Source: Paenibacillus mesophilus (GTDB taxonomy: Bacteria; Bacillota; Bacilli; Paenibacillales; NBRC-103111). Taken from it: a stretch of 64,000 bases of DNA. The notes under the pieces are model-generated. The model saw only the letters and a list, made by a program, of their open reading frames with translations. It did no database searches and was not told where the DNA came from. Where the stretch lies: assembly GCF_005938385.1 (NCBI RefSeq), contig NZ_VCRA01000003.1:496001-560000 (forward strand), written 5' to 3'. The first letter of the stretch is position 1, and each line of letters begins with the position of its first letter. Of this stretch, positions 60,498 through 64,000 are shown piece by piece. A program made the translations under genes and the position numbers.

Positions 60498-60513
60498 GAA
60501 ATCGATTACTAAT
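60498..60513. promoter_or_regulatory. Operator-like motif upstream of SBP 3
   Basis: GAAATCGATTACTAAT contains ATCGATTAC, shared with the site upstream of SBP 1 (14039-14054). It lies in the 70-bp gap between the beta-helix stop and the SBP start. Confidence 0.35.
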
Positions 60514-60533
60514 TGCAGGAAAAGCTTCAACCT

Positions 60534-62717
60534 TTATGCCGGAGCAATCGTCGTCACGGTGCCATCCGCGCCGCGAACTTTAAGAGCGCCCTCGTGTGCG
60601 TATAAATAAACCCCGCCCACCGGATTGGTCGTAGGCTCATTGGCTACATCGGCAATGAACACCCCGTTCATCTTGTCGATCGTCATATTAGCTGCCGTAC
60701 CGCCCATATAGATGCCGAACTGCGCTCCTGCGGCAGGCACATGGCATATTACGCCCTTCGGCATTTCCGTTCCCGTCCCGGTACCTTGAATGACGACTTT
60801 GCCTGCGGCAAAAGCGCCCAATGTCGAGTTCGCGGCCGGGAAATAGCCGAACGATGCACTTCCCAGATTGGAGGAAGTCGGTCCCGCTTTCGCCCTGAAT
60901 TGGGAGCTTGCCGACGTGCCTCCGTTCGTATTCGCATTTTGGATCAAGCTGGCCGAGTTGAACGATATGCTTTGGTGAAGCGTTCCCGGATCGGCGGGGC
61001 CGAAGTTTTGCTGGTCGGTTCCGAATTGCCCGGCGGTCGTGCCGTTCCATCGCAATTTGCCTCCGGCGGTAATGCCCATTCTCCATTTGATCGGATCGGA
61101 ATAAGGGTCCTGGGAATATATCGTAAGCGCATTCAAAGCTGCCCCTGCCGTATTGGACACTGCAAGCGTGCCGATATCGGTCGTCTTCGCCTGATCGATC
61201 GCGAACCGTTGACCGATCGTGCGCAGCTGATTGTTGGCGGCAAGAGGGCCGTTATATATAACTTCCTGAGCGTTCGCATAAGAGTAAGTGCCGCCGATAA
61301 TTTCATTGTTGCTCGCTTGGTAATAGCCTGGCGGGCCATCGAAGTAAAAACGGACCGGCAGCGTGAAACGGACGGTGTTGCCGGCGGTCGTAAATACCCG
61401 GGGAACCGTATCGCTCGGCGACGTCGACAGCTGGAACGTGCCGCCCGCCCCCGTCGAGTTGATGACGTAGTAAGCTTCCCCGTTGACCAGACCAGCCGGC
61501 GCCGTAGTGGCTCCGAGAACGATTTTATCCCCGTTGTTGAACGTTCTGTAGGCAGGCTGGGTGAATGTGTTCGCTGGGCTTGGCGCGGCGATTGAACCGA
61601 ACCAGTTGCCGGTATTGCCCGGAGCTTGATCCGGGACGAGTCCCGCTTCCCAGCGGCAACGGTCGAACACACAGAATTGGGCGCCATTCGCGTAAACGTG
61701 GTATTCGCTCGTATATCCTTCCAAATCCGTGCCCCTGAATCTGATGTTCGTTACCGTGGAAACGCCGGTGCCGCTCAGGACGACGTGTCTCCATCCGGGC
61801 GTTCGGACCCCGTACATCGGGCCTACCTGCTGCACGGCCCCGCCGATAAAATCCAATTCGTTGCAGAACGAGGCGTTTATCGGGCCGGTCGGCTGAATCA
61901 AATAGGCGACTTTGCAATTCAGCATATATCCGCCGCTTATCCGGTTGTATACATTCCCCCGGTTAACGGAGTCGTAGTGCTGACCGGTTTCGAAGTAATA
62001 AATGCGGCCCGGGTATAGGTCGGAGCTCCATACGTTGCAGACTCGGATTCCTTTGCTTCCTGCCGTCAGCGTAAGGTTCACCGGCTTGACCAAATCCGGC
62101 AGCGTAATCATGGCGTCGATCAGGCAGTTGTTGGCATCCGTTCCGCCGATCGTGATCGCCGTGCCGGCAAAGCTGTCCGGGTATTTGAACACCGCGCCGC
62201 GGGCTTCCAAATGGCAAAACACAGTAAATGATTGGTTGACCGCATAAGTAGCAGGGGGAATGATCAGCTTAGCCCCGGGACATTGATACACGGGATTCAC
62301 GGCATTGTTCTTTTTCGAGTTGCAGTATTCCAGCGCCGCCGCGATCGCTGCGGAATCGTCCGTAACCCCGTCTCCCTTGGCGCCGAAGTCGAAAACGCTT
62401 ACGCACTCGCGCAGCTTCAGACCGACCGTTCGCTCCGGCAGTCCCTCGGAAAAATGGTAGTCGACGCAATCGGAATCGATATTCGGGACGCATCCTCCCC
62501 CGTAAACCGCGCTTTGCACGGCGGGCCCCTTATCGATGGCATCGGCTATCCCTGCAATAAGCGTACCGGAAGCTACCGCAACGCCCGTCACACCGATAGT
62601 CGACAACATTTGTCTTCGGCTAATCTTGATGTCCGTACCGGCTTGCACCTGCTTCAGCTCTGCGTTATTGTCAGGCTCCTCCGGGTTGTTAGGCTCGACT
62701 TGCTTGTTCGAATTCAT
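60534..62717 (-). CDS. Tat-exported pectate-lyase-superfamily beta-helix protein
   Basis: The 727-aa protein carries an N-terminal extension, then a Tat signal at about 30-55 (SRRQMLSTIGVTGVA), the pectate-lyase-3 signature VFDFGAKGDGVTDDSAAI at about 103-120, a right-handed beta-helix (to about 480) and a C-terminal region (about 490-727) resembling phage tail-fibre heads (ending EGALKVRGADGTVTTI). ATG 62717 lies seven bases after GGGAGG. It precedes SBP 3 and the glycosidase-like gene. Role: probable extracellular polysaccharide depolymerase; the catalytic residues are not identified. Confidence 0.83.
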   Translation of the reverse strand: MNSNKQVEPNNPEEPDNNAELKQVQAGTDIKISRRQMLSTIGVTGVAVASGTLIAGIADAIDKGPAVQSAVYGGGCVPNIDSDCVDYHFSEGLPERTVGLKLRECVSVFDFGAKGDGVTDDSAAIAAALEYCNSKKNNAVNPVYQCPGAKLIIPPATYAVNQSFTVFCHLEARGAVFKYPDSFAGTAITIGGTDANNCLIDAMITLPDLVKPVNLTLTAGSKGIRVCNVWSSDLYPGRIYYFETGQHYDSVNRGNVYNRISGGYMLNCKVAYLIQPTGPINASFCNELDFIGGAVQQVGPMYGVRTPGWRHVVLSGTGVSTVTNIRFRGTDLEGYTSEYHVYANGAQFCVFDRCRWEAGLVPDQAPGNTGNWFGSIAAPSPANTFTQPAYRTFNNGDKIVLGATTAPAGLVNGEAYYVINSTGAGGTFQLSTSPSDTVPRVFTTAGNTVRFTLPVRFYFDGPPGYYQASNNEIIGGTYSYANAQEVIYNGPLAANNQLRTIGQRFAIDQAKTTDIGTLAVSNTAGAALNALTIYSQDPYSDPIKWRMGITAGGKLRWNGTTAGQFGTDQQNFGPADPGTLHQSISFNSASLIQNANTNGGTSASSQFRAKAGPTSSNLGSASFGYFPAANSTLGAFAAGKVVIQGTGTGTEMPKGVICHVPAAGAQFGIYMGGTAANMTIDKMNGVFIADVANEPTTNPVGGVYLYAHEGALKVRGADGTVTTIAPA

Positions 62718-62737
62718 CTTCATTCCTCCCTGCACAT

Positions 62738-62754
62738 AGTAATCGTTTACTTAC
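62738..62754. promoter_or_regulatory. Operator-like motif in the leader of the beta-helix gene
   Basis: AGTAATCGTTTACTTAC; its minus-strand core GTAAACGATTACT matches ten bases of the site at 53994-54009 before the DUF4838 gene, suggesting shared LacI-family control. Confidence 0.4.
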
Positions 62755-63001
62755 TAGGCGTAGCTCGGCCTTCTGCTTGGGGCCATAATCCCCTCCGAAT
62801 GTTGTGCTCCCCTATTCCGTTGTTGCAGCCGTTCATTTTCTTTATAGTTCGTTCGTTTGCCGGTCCTCACCCCCTTCGATCAATTACCTTGCCGTGCACG
62901 AAGTGTAATGTTTATATAGATTTGATCTGTTGTATATATAATATATATTATATTATATAACCAAATAAAATCAATCCTGTTTTTTGGGATTGCACGCAAT
63001 T
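62755..63001. other. AT-rich upstream region of the beta-helix gene
   Basis: No gene is supported. A run of alternating T and A at about 62930-62963 could hold the promoter of the minus-strand beta-helix gene, but no single -35/-10 pair stands out. Confidence 0.4.
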
Positions 63002-63036
63002 AAAAAGCTCCCATTCCTGCAAGAGAAGGGAGCTTT
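63002..63036 (-). terminator. Second terminator behind SBP 4
   Basis: AAAGCTCCC and GGGAGCTTT pair perfectly around a 15-base loop; the minus strand continues TTAATTGC after GCTTTTT. Confidence 0.7.
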
Positions 63037-63067
63037 ATGACGGGGAGCCTTTGCGAACCTCTATATC

Positions 63068-63082
63068 GTTCTAATTTAGAAC
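63068..63082. promoter_or_regulatory. 15-bp palindrome GTTCTAATTTAGAAC
   Basis: A perfect palindrome around a central T lies between the two terminators behind SBP 4, 350 bp upstream of the beta-helix gene. It could be an operator for that gene; no regulator can be assigned. Confidence 0.3.
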
Positions 63083-63160
63083 GAACCGTTTACGAACGAT
63101 TTGTTGCGAGTTGGGACTTAGGCCCAGTCCGAACGCGGAGCTCGGGAACGAGGATCAAAC

Positions 63161-63189
63161 AAAAAAGCTCCGGCGCTTGGCCGAAGCTT
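63161..63189 (-). terminator. Terminator of SBP 4
   Basis: On the minus strand AAGCTTCGGC and GCCGGAGCTT pair with one mismatch, followed by TTTTGTTTG, 14 bp beyond the stop at 63204. Confidence 0.8.
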
Positions 63190-63203
63190 GATCGGTAATC
63201 GTG

Positions 63204-64000
63204 TTATTTCTTCGCCTTCAATTCCGCAATCTTCTTGTTGAACTCTTCCTCCCCCTCTTTAAGCAGCGTATTTACGTCGGATTTTCCGTTCACATAATTG
63301 AGCATTTTCGAGCTCATAGTACTGAGTCCGCTGGAGTTGTAAGGAGAAGACAAGATAGGATCGGGATATTTTTGCGAGAATACGGCTTTCAAGTTTTTGC
63401 CTTTGGCGGCCGGATTGTTCTCGAACGCATGCTCCAGCATTTTGGCATTATCTTTCAATGCGGTAATCCGTCCGTTCTTGGTCGCCTCCATCTGTACGTC
63501 CGGATCGGTGCTCAAGTACGCCATAACCTGGAACGCCACATCGGCATTCTTGCTCCCTTTCGGAATGACGAAGCCGTCGGAAAATACGCCTACGCCGACC
63601 CCCGGCTTATCCTTGAAGGAGGGGAACGTAACGATATCCCATCTCAAGCCGGCTTTCTCGGCCCCGGCCATATCATAGTTTTGCAGCTGCAATATTTCCG
63701 GCATCATCGCGACCGTCCGATTGGTCAGAAAATTGTTGCGCACATCGCCGAACGATTTGATTTGTGGAGCGTTAGGATAATCGTTTATGCTTTTCATAAT
63801 ATCGAACATACGCTTCCATCCGTCGGTCGCGAGGGCGGCTTTCTGCCCGGTGCTGTCCACATAGGAAAGACTTAGCTGGCTTTGTACCCGGTTCAGTCCG
63901 GTCGGCGGGAGGAGACCGATGTACTGCGTATCCCCGTCTTTGCGCGATATTCGCTTGCCGAGCTCGATCGCTTCTTCCCAAGTCATATTGTCTTTCGGAT
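63204..64000 (-). CDS. Extracellular solute-binding protein, family 1 (orphan SBP 4, partial)
   Basis: This is the C-terminal 265 residues of a family 1 solute-binding protein; the frame stays open to the window edge. At the edge the reading is PKDNMTWEEAIELGKRIS, aligning with the YPKDGMTW region of the other three SBPs, so about 170-180 residues including the lipoprotein signal lie outside. The C-terminal lobe (KNADVAFQVMAYLSTDPDVQ; GKSDVNTLLKEGEEEFNK) is typical. Two terminators follow it, so it is separate from the beta-helix gene. Confidence 0.9.
   Translation of the reverse strand, partial: PKDNMTWEEAIELGKRISRKDGDTQYIGLLPPTGLNRVQSQLSLSYVDSTGQKAALATDGWKRMFDIMKSINDYPNAPQIKSFGDVRNNFLTNRTVAMMPEILQLQNYDMAGAEKAGLRWDIVTFPSFKDKPGVGVGVFSDGFVIPKGSKNADVAFQVMAYLSTDPDVQMEATKNGRITALKDNAKMLEHAFENNPAAKGKNLKAVFSQKYPDPILSSPYNSSGLSTMSSKMLNYVNGKSDVNTLLKEGEEEFNKKIAELKAKK

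Overview
The window reads as chromosome of a spore-forming, Gram-positive, moderately GC-rich member of the Paenibacillaceae (Paenibacillus/Cohnella type). This is inferred from a GerA-type spore germination receptor operon, an S-layer-homology surface protein, strong AAGGAGG-type ribosome binding sites with frequent TTG/GTG starts, several family-1 solute-binding lipoproteins, a GntR/solute-binding-protein fusion regulator and paired LmrA/BmrCD-type ABC exporters. No rRNA, tRNA, CRISPR array, phage module or transposase gene was seen.

Layout. 1-3766: end of a germination receptor operon (A fragment, B, C, small D subunit, second B). 3774-5138: a stand-alone murF whose natural start codon appears to have become ACG. 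5205-5397: copy 1 of a MITE-like element. 5408-8351: XRE-cupin regulator divergent from tdh-kbl (threonine to glycine plus acetyl-CoA). 8417-10655: two VOC-domain proteins, one fused to LamG-like domains. 10784-12445: ECF sigma factor with a long papain/BtrH-like extension. 12632-17316: solute-binding lipoprotein, AraC regulator and a Tat-exported beta-helix protein whose stop codon carries copy 2 of the MITE-like element. 17760-19868: aas. 19921-20361: two kinds of intergenic repeat. 20603-26970: PL6-like lyase, solute-binding protein and 2-hydroxyacid dehydrogenase, plus a GntR-SBP fusion regulator. 27054-28286: lplT. 28419-31998: ABC exporter pair. 32205-33014: methyltransferase.

33081-36466: two Gfo/Idh/MocA oxidoreductases divergent from an AraC regulator. 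36473-37133: sigma-A promoter, a yybP-ykoY (Mn2+) riboswitch with overlapping terminator, and a small lipoprotein. 37114-39873: Nudix hydrolase, AraC regulator, GH172/DUF2961 enzyme. 40064-44608: 1514-aa S-layer protein with five near-identical X2 repeats. 44933-48260: GH109-like oxidoreductase, frameshifted dienelactone hydrolase, 2-hydroxyacid dehydrogenase. 48341-48537: second cluster of the GGTACATTTGAAC repeat. 48754-52342: BmrC/BmrD-like exporter pair. 52735-56548: LacI regulator divergent from a DUF4838 secreted protein. 56916-64000: glycosidase-like protein, solute-binding protein, Tat beta-helix protein and a second, truncated solute-binding protein.

Taken together, most of the window after 12 kb is an accessory glycan-utilisation region: secreted or surface beta-helix and glycosidase-like proteins act outside the cell, lipoprotein binding proteins probably capture oligosaccharides, and cytoplasmic NAD-dependent oxidoreductases process sugars under AraC, LacI and GntR control. 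Strikingly, four solute-binding proteins occur with no ABC permease genes in the window, three of them next to a beta-helix protein. The most unusual items are the Mn2+ riboswitch in front of a lipoprotein of unknown function, the new short mobile element that landed exactly in a stop codon, the sigma factor fused to a papain-like domain, and the recurrent orphan SBP/beta-helix module.
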